Shown piece after piece: positions 18,020 to 25,709 of a stretch of 64,000 nt of DNA. The position numbers and the translations under genes were made by a program. Within the stretch, counting starts at the first letter, position 1, and each line of letters starts with the position of its first letter. This stretch comes from Falsiroseomonas algicola (lineage in GTDB: Bacteria > Pseudomonadota > Alphaproteobacteria > Acetobacterales > Acetobacteraceae): positions 120,979-184,978 of the forward strand of contig NZ_JAAIKB010000010.1 of NCBI RefSeq assembly GCF_011040385.1. Reading direction: 5' to 3'. Below the pieces are notes generated by a model. It made no database searches. It had not been told where the DNA came from and saw only the letters and a list, made by a program, of their open reading frames with translations.

Positions 18020-18655
18020 TCAGGCCGGCAGCGCGCCGCCATGCCGCCGGCGCGGCGCGGGGGGCGCCTCGGGCTCCGGCTCGGGCGCCGGCAGGGCGGG
18101 CGCGGGGGGCGCCTCGGCCAGGGAGATGCCAGGCGGCACCATCGCGGGCGGCTCCGGCGCCATCGCCATCGGCGGCTCCGGCAGGGCTTCGAGGAGCGGC
18201 TCGGCCGCGGGCTCGGCCGGCTTCTCCTCCTCCACCTCCCCGATCGCCTGGGCGAGCAGCTTCCGCACATCCCCCACCAGCTCGCTGGCGAAGCCCGCGG
18301 GCAGGCCGCCCGGCGTGTTGAAGTCCCACTGGTATTCGACCGGGCCGATATAGTCCCGGATCGCCGGGTCCAGGCTCCACATCCGCCGCAGCGCCGCCGA
18401 TCGCAGCGCGGCCGGGATGCCGGGGCGGAGGAAGGGCGCGAGGTCGCTGGTCACCGACAATTCCTCGATCGGCGGCAGCGTGGAAAGGTCGATCGGCTCC
18501 ATGCCCGGGATGGGGCAGGTGCCGGATTTCGCCACGGGGGCTGGCTCGGGGGCGGGTTCCGCCTCGATCTCCGCGGGCGGCGGCGCCTCCGCCTCCAGCC
18601 CCCGCTTGCGGCGGGACCAGCGGCCGAGGAAGCCGGGTTCTTCCGTGCCGCTCAT
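18020..18655 (-). CDS. DUF3306 family protein
   Basis: A 211-residue protein. It begins MSGTEEPGFLGRWSRRKRG, then has a conserved centre (LSTLPPIEELSVTSDLAPFL, and YIGPVEYQWDFNTPGG) that matches DUF3306 proteins. The last 70 residues are Pro/Glu/Ala-rich and probably disordered. DUF3306 genes co-occur with DUF3305 and formate dehydrogenase in Proteobacteria; the function is not established. Its start overlaps the DUF3305 stop by 4 bases (ATGA). About 130 bases separate it from the chaperone gene. Confidence 0.85.
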   Translation of the reverse strand: MSGTEEPGFLGRWSRRKRGLEAEAPPPAEIEAEPAPEPAPVAKSGTCPIPGMEPIDLSTLPPIEELSVTSDLAPFLRPGIPAALRSAALRRMWSLDPAIRDYIGPVEYQWDFNTPGGLPAGFASELVGDVRKLLAQAIGEVEEEKPAEPAAEPLLEALPEPPMAMAPEPPAMVPPGISLAEAPPAPALPAPEPEPEAPPAPRRRHGGALPA

Positions 18656-19167
18656 TCCTCCGCCTCCGGCACGCGCCTGGCGAGTGCTTCGGGGTTCGCC
18701 TGGTCCCGCTTGCGCTTGTAGAAGCCACGCTCCCGGTGGTGGCGGGCGACGAAGTCGGTGGCCAGGGCGCGCAGTCCTGGCGGCATGGGCAGCGCCTCCA
18801 GCAGGTCCTGCCCGACATCGGCGTGCAGATGCGCCTCCCCGGCATCGACCGTCACGGATTGCAGCGCCATGCCCGGCTCGGCCTCGGTCGGGCGCAGCAG
18901 CACCCAGACCAGGGGCTGCGCGGATTCGAGGTTGTGCTTGTAGTTGTCGGTGTCGGTGGGGTGCATCACCACCTCCGCCGTGCCGGCGAAGAACAGGGCG
19001 CGGCCGCCCTCCTCCCGCAGCTTCGTCCAGGCGGGCACGGGGGGCGCATCCTCCAGCACCTCCACCGCCTGCCAGACATGGTCCACCCATTTCGTCACGC
19101 CCGGCCGGCGTTCCGCGATGACGGCGACGGGGATCGCGATGGCATCAGGGTGGCGCGGCACGCTCAT
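18652..19167 (-). CDS. DUF3305 family protein
   Basis: A 171-residue soluble protein starting MSVPRHPDAIAIPVAVIAER, with WVDHVWQAVEVL and HPTDTDNYKHNLES, features of DUF3305 proteins linked to formate dehydrogenase clusters. Function unknown. Its start codon lies at the edge of family-1 repeat copy C, inside the terminal hairpin (19166-19199), so folding of the mRNA could hide the start. It overlaps the DUF3306 start by 4 bases. Confidence 0.85.
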   Translation of the reverse strand: MSVPRHPDAIAIPVAVIAERRPGVTKWVDHVWQAVEVLEDAPPVPAWTKLREEGGRALFFAGTAEVVMHPTDTDNYKHNLESAQPLVWVLLRPTEAEPGMALQSVTVDAGEAHLHADVGQDLLEALPMPPGLRALATDFVARHHRERGFYKRKRDQANPEALARRVPEAEE

Positions 19168-19325
19168 GCCAACGGCCGCTTGCAGCGACTCGTTGGCATT
19201 TTTTTCGTGCCCTCAAGAGCCGGGCGCGCGCTCCGCGCGCTTGGCTCGCCGCATAGGCGGCGGGCCGCATTCGCGGCCTCGGCCGGCTTCGCCGGCCGCA
19301 GGGCAACCCATCGTGCCGTCGGCAT
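19166..19325 (-). repeat. family-1 multi-hairpin intergenic repeat, copy C
   Basis: Fills the gap between the DUF6352 stop and the DUF3305 start on the minus strand. The ends are ATGCCGACGG (19316-19325; first A is the last base of the TGA stop) and CCGTTGGCAT (19166-19175). Order on the minus strand: hairpin 1 (CGGCCGGC, loop GAA, 19280-19298), hairpin 2 (GGCCGC, loop GAAT, 19263-19278), hairpin 3 (CGCCGC, loop CTAT, 19247-19262), linker GAGCCAAG, hairpin 4 (GCGCGC-GGA-GCGCGC, 19226-19240), then TTGAGGGC. A further hairpin (19166-19174 with 19191-19199) next to a T run on the plus strand (19199-19205) closes it. Confidence 0.87.
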
Positions 19326-20377
19326 CACGCCGCATCCTCCCTCGCCCGCAGCGGCAGCCCGGCGACCAGGTTCTGCGGCTTGAGGCGCAGCTTCTGCGCG
19401 GCATCCATGGCGACCGCCAGGTACACGGGCTTGCCCGCCACCCGCGGCAGCACGCGGGAGGCCTCCGCGAAGTCGAGCACGCCGAGCCAGATGATCCGCG
19501 CCAGCCGCGCCTGCTTCACCTTCTTGCCCTGCCAGAGGTCGTTGGCGATCGCCGTCGCCTCCGCATCCAGCCCGACATGCCAGGTCCAGTTGTGGTCCTC
19601 GATGACGGGAACGGGGCGGATCGAGACCTGCTCCCCGATCACATGGCCGATGAAGCGTTCCAGCGCGCGGGCCAGCCCGTGCTGCCCGGGCCGCCCTTCG
19701 GCGATGTCGAGCGCGAAGTCATGCGCATCGGACCGCCCGGCATAGAGGTGGCCGTTGTCTTCCGACAGCACGTCGATCTCGACCTCGCGCGGCTGCGCGC
19801 CGGCTTCCACCAGCAGCTGGCCGAGCGCGCCATAGCCGCCATCGCCGCCCTTGTGGTCCAGGATCTCCTCATCCGCCACCAGCAGCGCGCCCTGGTGGAT
19901 GGCCACGCGCTGGGTGCGGAACAGCAGTTCGCCGGCGCGCAACGTGAAGGGATCGCCCACGCCCTCCAGCGCGGACCGCACCACGAGGTGGGTCAGCATC
20001 TGCAGGAAGATGGGCGGGATGCCGCCGACGCCCTGCCGGTACAGTGCCAGCCAGGCGGCTTCGAGGCAGGGCTCCGCCACCACGCGATCCCGGAACCGGA
20101 GAAAGACGCGGAAATTCTCCTGCGCATCGGCATCGGCCAGCGCCGCGATCTCCGCCTCGCTGACCGCCCGCATCGGCTCCGCCATCAGCGAGGCATGCAG
20201 CGCCCGCTCCTTGTCGCAGGCTTCCTCCGGCGGCACCAGTTCCGGCCGGGCGCAGAAGGCGCGCCAGAGGTCCGGCGTGCCATGGATGCGCCCCGCCTCG
20301 TCCCGGTCACAGAGGTGGTGGCCGGAGGCGACCCAGAAATCGCCGGGTGCGAGGCCCGGGGGCGTGTTGCCGCTCAT
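19325..20377 (-). CDS. DUF6352 family protein
   Basis: A 350-residue soluble protein beginning MSGNTPPGLAPGDFWVASGH. It resembles the DUF6352 family encoded with formate dehydrogenase accessory genes in Alphaproteobacteria (family recalled, not searched). Visible conserved-looking stretches are FWVASGHHLCDRD, KPVYLAVAMDAAQ and EVEIDVLSEDNGHLY. No catalytic motif is recognised and there is no signal peptide or membrane helix. Its start overlaps the stop of the DUF6505 gene by 4 bases, so the two are coupled. Its TGA stop is the anchor of family-1 repeat copy C. Confidence 0.75.
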   Translation of the reverse strand: MSGNTPPGLAPGDFWVASGHHLCDRDEAGRIHGTPDLWRAFCARPELVPPEEACDKERALHASLMAEPMRAVSEAEIAALADADAQENFRVFLRFRDRVVAEPCLEAAWLALYRQGVGGIPPIFLQMLTHLVVRSALEGVGDPFTLRAGELLFRTQRVAIHQGALLVADEEILDHKGGDGGYGALGQLLVEAGAQPREVEIDVLSEDNGHLYAGRSDAHDFALDIAEGRPGQHGLARALERFIGHVIGEQVSIRPVPVIEDHNWTWHVGLDAEATAIANDLWQGKKVKQARLARIIWLGVLDFAEASRVLPRVAGKPVYLAVAMDAAQKLRLKPQNLVAGLPLRAREDAA

Positions 20378-20937
20378 GCGCGGTCACCCCCGCGGTTGCC
20401 AAGATTCATCAGGTCCGGCCGCTCCACGGGTTCATCCTCGCCCTCCACCGTCACCATCCCGAAGACCGGCAGGGCGTTGAAGCTGGTATGCGGCGTGTCG
20501 CGCAGGTGGAGCGTGCGGAAGCGCTCCCGCACCTCGCCTGCCTCCAGGCTGCGGGACAGCGCCAGCACGGTGCCGACCTCATGCCCCTCGCAGAGGCTTT
20601 CCGCAAAACCGATTTCCTCGAGCGCCGCGGCGCGCGCCGTGTCGTCATCGGGGGCGCCGTGGCGGGTCCGGATGTGCCGGGCGAGCGCCGCCACCGCCGC
20701 CTCCCGCTGAACCGAGGTCGCGGGCGCCACTTCCACCAACGTGGACCAGCCGAAGCTGGACAGCCCGAGGAACCCGCCCCGGAAGGCCTGGCGCCGCTTG
20801 CCCGCCATCCCGGCGGGATCCTCGTCCCAGAACTCGAAGGCGCCGGCGACCGCCCATTCCCCGGGCTCCGCCGCGGGGTCGAAGATCACGGTGTCGGAGG
20901 GGTCGAGCCGCAGGGTCCGCGGCAGGCGGCCGCTCAT
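20374..20937 (-). CDS. DUF6505 family protein
   Basis: A 187-residue protein that begins SGRLPRTLRLDPSDTVIFD and continues AAEPGEWAVAGAFEFWDED, matching the DUF6505 family seen beside formate dehydrogenase genes. No enzymatic motif is visible; many acidic residues and no signal peptide suggest a cytosolic protein. It overlaps the ligase-like gene upstream and DUF6352 downstream by 4 bases each, which implies matched expression of the three products. Confidence 0.78.
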   Translation of the reverse strand: MSGRLPRTLRLDPSDTVIFDPAAEPGEWAVAGAFEFWDEDPAGMAGKRRQAFRGGFLGLSSFGWSTLVEVAPATSVQREAAVAALARHIRTRHGAPDDDTARAAALEEIGFAESLCEGHEVGTVLALSRSLEAGEVRERFRTLHLRDTPHTSFNALPVFGMVTVEGEDEPVERPDLMNLGNRGGDRA

Positions 20938-21656
20938 GCCGGCGCCGCCAGCGCATCCAGCAGCCCGTGGCGGGACCGCGCGCCGCCTTCCTCCAGCAGC
21001 AGGTCGCCGCTGGCCGGGTCGATCCCCCGCCGCGCCTCCCCCATCCAGTCCTGCCTGGCGAGACGCGCGAGGTACCGTTCCGCCATGCGGGAGAAGCCGG
21101 AACCCGGCCCCGTCCGCTGCCATTCCGCCAGGTTCGCCATCAAATGCCGCGCCCAGGCGGCGGTCAGATGCGCGGCGGAGACCTCCTCCTCCGACCAGCC
21201 TTCCTCGAAGATCGCGGTCTGGTGCAGGCCGTGGCCGGGCTCCCAGCCGCGGGGGAAGGACAGCCGTGCTTCCACGCCCAGCACCAGCCAGGCGGGCTCG
21301 GCCTCCTCGGTGGCGCCAGGCGGCCAGGCGAGGCGGATGCGCCCGACCTGGCCTTCATTCACCAGCACCCGGTCCGGCCAGTGGAAGGTCAGCGGCACTT
21401 CCGGCGGGCCATAGGCCGCCAGCGCATCGGCCAGTGCGCTGGCGCCGGCGAAGATCGCGCCGCGCGCGGCCGCCAGGGGCATTTCGGGTTCCAGCACCAC
21501 CGCGGCCTCGATCCGCGAGGCCGACCGCACCCACACCAGCGTCCCCGCGCCATGCTCCGGCGCCAGCGCCACGGCGCGGGACAGCGCGTCCCCGCCCTCG
21601 CGCAGGGCGACGACCGGCTCGAACAGGCTCGGCAATTCGGGCAGTTCTGACGCCAC
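20934..21656 (-). CDS. biotin/lipoate-ligase-fold protein lacking the catalytic lysine (formate dehydrogenase-associated)
   Basis: A 240-residue protein with the overall pattern of the biotin/lipoate protein ligase family. The segment LTFHWPDRVLVNEGQVGRIR aligns with the ligase stretch that has KWPND and, eleven residues on, the catalytic lysine. Here these read HWPDR and glutamine. The glycine/arginine-rich nucleotide loop is also not preserved (TLVWVRSASRIE). Ligase chemistry is therefore unlikely, though cofactor or peptide binding may remain. Start is GTG 21656, first gene of the minus-strand accessory operon, divergent from the 681-residue ferredoxin gene. Family recall supports a link with formate dehydrogenase; the job is unknown. 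Confidence 0.78.
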   Translation of the reverse strand: MASELPELPSLFEPVVALREGGDALSRAVALAPEHGAGTLVWVRSASRIEAAVVLEPEMPLAAARGAIFAGASALADALAAYGPPEVPLTFHWPDRVLVNEGQVGRIRLAWPPGATEEAEPAWLVLGVEARLSFPRGWEPGHGLHQTAIFEEGWSEEEVSAAHLTAAWARHLMANLAEWQRTGPGSGFSRMAERYLARLARQDWMGEARRGIDPASGDLLLEEGGARSRHGLLDALAAPA

Positions 21657-21766
21657 GGCTGGCTCGCTTCCTCCGTCATCCCTCGCATCGGCGAGAGGAC
21701 GCGCATATATGCGCGGCCTGTGCCCGGGCCTAGACCCGGGGAAAATCGAGAGCGCCCGGGATAGAG
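21657..21766. promoter_or_regulatory. divergent promoter region with perfect palindrome 21701-21714
   Basis: This 110-base spacer separates the accessory operon from the ferredoxin-like gene. It contains the perfect 14-bp palindrome GCGCATATATGCGC (21701-21714), an AT core unusual in this GC-rich setting and a good candidate for a dimeric regulator site or an open-complex region. CCCGGG occurs twice just after it, 13 bases apart, at 21723-21728 and 21735-21740. The bound factor is unknown. Confidence 0.5.
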
Positions 21767-23812
21767 ATGACCGCCACCGCCGCCAGCAACGGGCGCACCA
21801 CCTTCGTCTGTTCCTGCGAGGACACGATGCCGCTCGACGGCCGTGCCATCGCCCGTGGCTGCGCGACCGCCCCCCGCATGGCCGAACAGCTCTGCCAGGC
21901 GCAGCTCGACCGCTTCCTGGCCGCGCTCGGGGAGGATCGCCCCGTCACCGTCGCCTGCACCGCCCAGGCGCCGCTGTTCCAGCAGGAAGCGGAGGCCGCC
22001 GGCTTCACCCGCGACCTGTCCTTCGTGAACATCCGGGAGACCGCCGGCTGGTCCGATGACGCGAAGGCCGCAGGCCCCAAGATGGCGGCGCTGATCGCCG
22101 CCGCCGCCGTGCCCATGCCCGCCACTGCCCTGATCCCCTTGAAGAGCGAGGGCGTGACCCTGGTGCTGGGCCGGGACGAGACGGCGCTGACGGTCGCCGC
22201 CCGGCTGGCGGAGACGCTCGACGTCACGGTGCTGCTGACCGGCGGCACCAAGGTCGCGCCCCTGCGCAGCGCCGACTTCCCCGTCGCCCGCGGCCGCGCC
22301 CGCGCCGCCACCGGCTGGCTCGGGAATTTCGAGGTCACGGTGGATGGCTACGCCATGCCCCGCCCCTCCTCCCGCGCCTCCTATGAATGGGGCCCGGCGC
22401 GGGATGGGGCGACCAGCCGCTGCGACGTGCTGGTGGACCTGACGGGCGGCACCGCGCTGTTTCCGACGCACGAAGTCCGGCAGGGCTATCTCCGCGCCGA
22501 TCCGGCCGATGCGGCGGGCATCGAGCGGCTGGTGGCGCGCGCCCGCGACCTGGTCGGCGAATTCGACAAGCCGCGCTTCGTGACCTTCGAGGCCTCGCTC
22601 TGCGCCCATTCCCGCAACCGCCGCACCGCCTGCACGCGCTGCCTCGACCTCTGCCCGACCGGCGCCATCACGCCGGGCAGGGACAGCGTCCTGATCAGTG
22701 CCGAGATCTGCGCGGGATGCGGCGCCTGCGCCGCGGTCTGCCCGACCGGCGCGGCGCAATACGCGCTGCCTTCCTCCGAAGCCCTGCTGAGGCGGGTCCG
22801 CGCGCTGCTGCTGACCTATCGCGAGGCCGGCGGGGAAGCGCCTGTGGTGCTGGTGCATGATGCCGAGCATGGCGAGCCCGTGATCGATGCCCTCGCCCGC
22901 CACGGGGATGGCCTGCCGGCCCGCGTGCTGCCGCTCCGCGTGAATGAGGTCTCGCAGCTCGACCTCGCCTTCTTCCTCTCGGCCTTTGCCTGGGGCGCGG
23001 CGCAGATCCGCGTGCTGATGAAGGGCAGGCGCGCGCACGGCGCCGAAGGCGTCTTCCGCAACATCGACTACGCCACCACGGTGCTGGCCGGCCTGAACGT
23101 GCAGGACCACGGCGCGCCGCGCGCCGCGGCGATCGAGACGGACGACCCCTTCGCGATGGGGGAGGCCTTGCGCGCCCTGCCCCGCCGCGGCCTGCCCTTC
23201 CCCCCCGCCACCTTCGCCGCCATCGGCCAGCCGCGGGAGATCCTGCGCCAGGCCGGCCGCGCGCTGGCGGAAGGCGCGGAGCGGCGCGAGGCCGTGATCC
23301 CCATGCCGGCGCTCGCCCCCTTCGGCATCGCCAAGGTCGAGACCAGCGGCTGCACCCTCTGCGTCGCCTGCACCACCGTCTGCCCGACCGGCGCGCTCTC
23401 CGCCAATCCCGAGAAGCCGCAGCTCCGCTTCCTGGAAGACGCCTGCGTGCAATGCGGCCTCTGCGCCACGACCTGCCCGGAGAAGGTCATCACGCTGGAA
23501 CCGCGGCTCAACCTCTCCCCCGCCAGCGCGCAGGTGCAGGTGGTGAAGGAGGAGGAGCCCTTCTGCTGCGAGCGCTGCGCGAAGCCCTTCGGCGTGAAGA
23601 GCCAGATCGAGCGCGTCTCCGCCAAGCTGACCGCCAGCGGCCACTGGATGTTCCGGGACGGCAAGCAGCTGGCTTTGCTCCGCCTCTGCGAGGATTGCCG
23701 CGCCTTCGCGGCGACGGATGGCAGGATGGACCCCTATGCGGGGCCGGAGCGGCCGACCACCAAGACGACCGAGGATTGGCTGCGCGAGGCCGAGCGCGCG
23801 AAGCGGCAGTAG
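21767..23812 (+). CDS. multi-cluster 4Fe-4S ferredoxin-type protein of the formate dehydrogenase locus
   Basis: A 681-residue protein. The N-terminal part has FVCSCEDTMPLDG and a region resembling electron-transfer scaffold proteins. Iron-sulfur motifs follow: CTRCLDLCPTGAI and CAGCGACAAVCPTG near residues 285-325, CTLCVACTTVCPTG and CVQCGLCATTCPEK near 530-575, and a final CCERCAKPF with CEDC near 595-645. No membrane helix or signal peptide is visible. The family is usually annotated '4Fe-4S binding protein' next to DUF3305/DUF3306 genes. A role as electron carrier or in maturation of formate dehydrogenase is inferred from location. It is divergent from the accessory operon. Confidence 0.85.
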   Translation: MTATAASNGRTTFVCSCEDTMPLDGRAIARGCATAPRMAEQLCQAQLDRFLAALGEDRPVTVACTAQAPLFQQEAEAAGFTRDLSFVNIRETAGWSDDAKAAGPKMAALIAAAAVPMPATALIPLKSEGVTLVLGRDETALTVAARLAETLDVTVLLTGGTKVAPLRSADFPVARGRARAATGWLGNFEVTVDGYAMPRPSSRASYEWGPARDGATSRCDVLVDLTGGTALFPTHEVRQGYLRADPADAAGIERLVARARDLVGEFDKPRFVTFEASLCAHSRNRRTACTRCLDLCPTGAITPGRDSVLISAEICAGCGACAAVCPTGAAQYALPSSEALLRRVRALLLTYREAGGEAPVVLVHDAEHGEPVIDALARHGDGLPARVLPLRVNEVSQLDLAFFLSAFAWGAAQIRVLMKGRRAHGAEGVFRNIDYATTVLAGLNVQDHGAPRAAAIETDDPFAMGEALRALPRRGLPFPPATFAAIGQPREILRQAGRALAEGAERREAVIPMPALAPFGIAKVETSGCTLCVACTTVCPTGALSANPEKPQLRFLEDACVQCGLCATTCPEKVITLEPRLNLSPASAQVQVVKEEEPFCCERCAKPFGVKSQIERVSAKLTASGHWMFRDGKQLALLRLCEDCRAFAATDGRMDPYAGPERPTTKTTEDWLREAERAKRQ

Positions 23813-23827
23813 CGACGGCGCGTTGTC

Positions 23828-23887
23828 CCGGGGAAGGCGCCGCCTTCCCCGGACCCCATCCGCCAGGGGCGAGACGCCCCTGGACCG
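23828..23887 (+). repeat. family-2 double-hairpin repeat, copy 1
   Basis: Hairpin 1 is CCGGGGAAGGC-GCC-GCCTTCCCCGG, spacer ACCCCATCCG, then hairpin 2 CCAGGGGCG-AGA-CGCCCCTGG and the tail ACCG. Copies at 36369, 49558 and 49701 (inverted) share the order hairpin, C-rich spacer, CCA...TGG hairpin, with different but still paired stems. It sits between the ferredoxin gene and the MDR oxidoreductase gene. No T run follows, so it is not a typical terminator. Confidence 0.82.
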
Positions 23888-23910
23888 TCTCCAGTGAAAG
23901 AGATCGCTCG

Positions 23911-24927
23911 ATGACCAGCAACCACCAGATCCTCCTCGCCCGCCGCCCGAAGGGCGCGCCCGTGCCGGAAGACTTCAAGCTGGTCGAAACCGCCATCCCC
24001 GAGCCGGCGGAAGGCGAGGTGCTGGTCCGCCACCGCTTCATCTCACTCGACCCCTACCAGCGCGGGCGGATGGATGACGCGAAATCCTACTCCAAGCCCG
24101 TCGAGCTCGGCGCGGTGATGGAATGCAGCGCCGTCGGCCAGGTCGCCGCCAGCCGCGACCCGCGCTATCGCGAAGGCGACTGGGTCATGGGCGGCTATGG
24201 CTGGCAGGCCTTCTCCGCCCGCCCCGCCAAGGCGCTGATCGCCATCGACCCAAAGGAGGCGCCCCCCTCCACCGCGCTCGGCGTGCTCGGCATGCCGGGC
24301 CTGACGGCCTGGGTGGGTCTGGAGGATATCGGCGAGCCGAAGGAAGGCGAGACGGTGGTCGTCTCCGCGGCCTCCGGTGCCGTCGGCCAGGTGGTCGGGC
24401 AGCTCGCGAAGATCCGGGGCGCGCGCGTCATCGGCATCGCGGGCGGGCCGAAGAAATGCGCCTTCGTGAAGGACACGCTGGGCTTCGATGCCGCGATCGA
24501 CCACCGCGCGCCGCTCGACCCCGCGCTCGATGCCGCCTGCCCCGATGGCATCGACGTCTATTGGGAGAATGTCGGCGGCGCGGTGCAGGCGGCCGTCTTC
24601 CCGCGCCTCAATGATTTCGGCCGCATGGTCATGTGCGGCATGATCGCGCAGTACAACACCGCCAGCGGCGCCGCGGCCGCCGGCGCGCCGCCCGGCCCCA
24701 ATCTCGGCCCCGTGGTGCGCAAGCGGCTGCGCATCCAGGGCTTCATCGTCAGCGACAAGGGCTGGCAGCGCTACGCACGCTTCCGGGCGGAGATGCTGGG
24801 CCACATGGCCGCCGGCCGGATGCAGTGGCGGGAGGATGTGGCGCAGGGCCTGGCCAATGCCCCCGCCGCCTTCATCGGCATGCTGGAAGGCCGCAACTTC
24901 GGCAAGCAGGTCGTCGCCCTAGATTGA
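23911..24927 (+). CDS. NADP-dependent medium-chain oxidoreductase (CurA / leukotriene B4 dehydrogenase-like)
   Basis: A 338-residue zinc-free MDR enzyme. Family marks are FISLDPYQRGRMDDAKSY, GMPGLTAWVGLEDIG, the nucleotide-binding loop VSAASGAVGQVVGQLAKI and YWENVGG. Such enzymes reduce the C=C bond of alpha,beta-unsaturated carbonyls with NADPH and often protect from reactive aldehydes or quinones. ATG 23911 is the natural start. The stop overlaps the next gene by one base (TGATG). Confidence 0.92.
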   Translation: MTSNHQILLARRPKGAPVPEDFKLVETAIPEPAEGEVLVRHRFISLDPYQRGRMDDAKSYSKPVELGAVMECSAVGQVAASRDPRYREGDWVMGGYGWQAFSARPAKALIAIDPKEAPPSTALGVLGMPGLTAWVGLEDIGEPKEGETVVVSAASGAVGQVVGQLAKIRGARVIGIAGGPKKCAFVKDTLGFDAAIDHRAPLDPALDAACPDGIDVYWENVGGAVQAAVFPRLNDFGRMVMCGMIAQYNTASGAAAAGAPPGPNLGPVVRKRLRIQGFIVSDKGWQRYARFRAEMLGHMAAGRMQWREDVAQGLANAPAAFIGMLEGRNFGKQVVALD

Positions 24928-25709
24928 TGGAAGACGCCGCGCTCGCCACCCACCTCGCCGGCACCCGGGTCCTGCTCTGCTACGGGCTGCTGGGCGAGGT
25001 GATGGCGGGGCTGCGGCCCATCGGCCTCGACTACATGGCGGGGCAGCTGGATTGGCTGCGCGGCCTCGGCGTCGCCGCCTCCGTCATCCGCCTGCCGACC
25101 GTGGCGCCGGTCGGCGTCAATGCCGGACGGATCGTGGAGGCTGCGCTGGGGGAGCCCGGCCCCTTCATCCTGGTCGGCCATTCCAAGGGCGGCGTGGAGG
25201 CGCTGGCCGCCCTCCTCCGACCCGGCATGGCGGCGCGGTGCCGCGGCTTCATCGCGCTCCAGGCCCCCTTCCGCGGATCACCGGTCGCGGACCGGATCCT
25301 GCAGCACAATGCGATGCACCTCGCGGTCCATCACGCGGCGAGGCTCCTCCATCTCGGCAGCCGGCGTGGTGCCAAGGACCTCACCACCCCGGTGCGGCAG
25401 GCCTGGATGCGCGACCACGAAGCCGCCATCGCCGCGCTGGTGCAGCTGGTGCCGGTCGCGACGCTCGCCACCGCCATCGGCCCGAAGCCGGCGCCCCAGG
25501 ACCGCGCCCATGCGCCGGTGGCGCGCTGGATGGAGCAGCAGGGTGCCAGGCCGAGCGACGGGCTGGTCCCCGTCGCCTCCGCCCTGATCGCCGGCGCCCG
25601 CCAGCTTGTGCTGGAAGGCGGGCACCGCGCGCTGGTCGCCGCGGGCCCCGGGCGGGACCCGATCGGCGTGCTGCGGGAGGAACTGTCCCGCCTCCCGGCC
25701 CTCAGATGA
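24927..25709 (+). CDS. alpha/beta-hydrolase fold protein
   Basis: A 260-residue protein. The nucleophile elbow GHSKGG (in FILVGHSKGGVEALAALL) and later GLVPVASA and GGHRALV provide plausible serine, acid and histidine for an alpha/beta hydrolase. The sequence RGSPVADRI after the elbow resembles PGAP1/lipase-type proteins. The substrate is not known. It begins within the stop codon of the oxidoreductase gene and converges with the RTX gene, overlapping its end by 8 bases. Confidence 0.75.
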   Translation: MEDAALATHLAGTRVLLCYGLLGEVMAGLRPIGLDYMAGQLDWLRGLGVAASVIRLPTVAPVGVNAGRIVEAALGEPGPFILVGHSKGGVEALAALLRPGMAARCRGFIALQAPFRGSPVADRILQHNAMHLAVHHAARLLHLGSRRGAKDLTTPVRQAWMRDHEAAIAALVQLVPVATLATAIGPKPAPQDRAHAPVARWMEQQGARPSDGLVPVASALIAGARQLVLEGGHRALVAAGPGRDPIGVLREELSRLPALR

